A program made the translations under genes and the position numbers. Below the pieces are notes generated by a model. The model did no database searches, was not told the DNA's origin, and saw nothing but the letters and a program-made list of their open reading frames with translations. A stretch of DNA of 14,107 bases from JAKACU01 sp021821185 (lineage in GTDB: Bacteria; Bacillota; Bacilli; Alicyclobacillales; SLC66), in NCBI GenBank assembly GCA_027343965.1, contig DAHWJX010000150.1:1-14107 (forward strand), given 5' to 3'. Shown here one piece after another: positions 13,678 to 14,107 of the stretch (position 1 is the first letter of the stretch; the number at the start of each line of letters is the position of its first letter).

Positions 13678-14107
13678 ATGTCCAAACGACTGCCAGTCTA
13701 TGTAAGCCTCTTACTCGCCATGACCACCTTGTTGATTCCTTCCGTGGGTGCCGCCTATGCCAGTGGTTTGCCAACGCCTTCTATTACTAGCCAACAAGCC
13801 GAGCGTGAGGCAACAACTTTATTTTCCATTCCATCTTATTACAAGTTATCGCAAGAGTATTATGATATCAATGCAGCACAGGGGCAAATTTCCTATAACC
13901 TAGTTTATACTTACACGATGCCTGATGGACGCAATCATTATGTCAATGTCACGGTATCAGCATCCGACGGACAGATTATGAATTTTTCTCGGGACAGCAG
14001 TGCGAACGGTTTCGTGTATCCTTTACCGGTATCTGCCGCAAAAGCAAAGACGATCGCTATGACGTGGGCCAATCGGTTATTTAAAAACCAAGTCTCGCAT
14101 GTTCGCC
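13678..14107 (+). CDS. Secreted YcdB/YcdC-like repeat protein (5' part)
   Basis: AAAGGAG at 13662-13668 lies nine bases before the ATG. The first 143 residues are visible; the gene runs off the window. A Sec signal peptide, MSKRLPVYVSLLLAMTTLLI continuing to AYA, is probably cut after A28. The mature part begins with ITSQQAEREATTLFSIPSYY (36-55) and then has YNLVYTYTMPDGRNHYVNVT and VSASDGQIMNFSRDSS. This alternation of a helix with S/T-x-x-x-A, a strand and a DGQI-x-NFS turn is typical of the YcdB/YcdC domain (PepSY-like) of Bacillales exported proteins, often found with S-layer homology domains. A second repeat seems to start at VSAAKAKTIAMTWANRLF. The function of the family is unclear. Confidence 0.75.
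   Translation, partial: MSKRLPVYVSLLLAMTTLLIPSVGAAYASGLPTPSITSQQAEREATTLFSIPSYYKLSQEYYDINAAQGQISYNLVYTYTMPDGRNHYVNVTVSASDGQIMNFSRDSSANGFVYPLPVSAAKAKTIAMTWANRLFKNQVSHVR

Noticed and set aside
1..14107. CRISPR array, tRNA, rRNA or phage genes
   Set aside because: No regularly spaced repeats, no cloverleaf-like segments and no phage structural or integrase motifs were seen on either strand.

Overview
The window looks like a low-to-mid GC Bacillota chromosome. The features pointing to Bacillales are strong Shine-Dalgarno sites with several TTG/GTG starts, sigma-A style promoters, microproteins resembling the YjcZ sporulation family, and Gram-positive signal peptides. The mixture of an exported tandem cupredoxin, a cation-efflux protein and many decayed insertion sequences would suit an acidophilic relative of Alicyclobacillaceae, but that placement is inference, not something the sequence proves.

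Layout. 1-1009: the terminator of an unseen upstream gene, a doubtful small ORF, and a Vsr/DUF559-like nuclease-fold protein with a C-terminal helical region. 1389-2372: a zinc/cobalt-type cation diffusion facilitator (CDF), ending at a terminator shared with a convergent minus-strand operon. That operon (3113 to 2450) encodes two near-identical membrane microproteins of 36 and 41 aa and a Gly/Tyr- and Trp-rich 122-aa protein, behind a sigma-K-like promoter. 3215-3639 is a decayed flavin oxidoreductase gene. 3719-4207 encodes a DinB-fold protein. 4593-5441 encodes an exported protein with two cupredoxin domains, each carrying a CuA-like Cys-x3-Cys plus His/Met ligand set. Between it and the S9 peptidase gene (5716-7635) lie two very stable hairpins and a possible promoter, which may define a short non-coding RNA or leader. 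The S9 gene converges on an SDR oxidoreductase gene (8574 to 7705). The SDR is divergent from an SSS-family symporter gene with a clear promoter (8649-8677), followed by a likely 35-aa gene and a terminator. A NarK-type nitrate/nitrite transporter (11836 to 10637) has an Fnr-like palindrome upstream.

12064-13480 is an insertion-sequence graveyard: fragments of three unrelated transposases, all broken. The window ends inside a secreted YcdB/YcdC-like protein gene (13678 onward), whose upstream region carries nested and duplicated inverted repeats.

The genes do not form one pathway. The window is a set of short transcription units, several with envelope, metal or transport roles, between mobile-element debris. 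The best candidates for something less described are the twin CuA-like cupredoxin and the microprotein operon.
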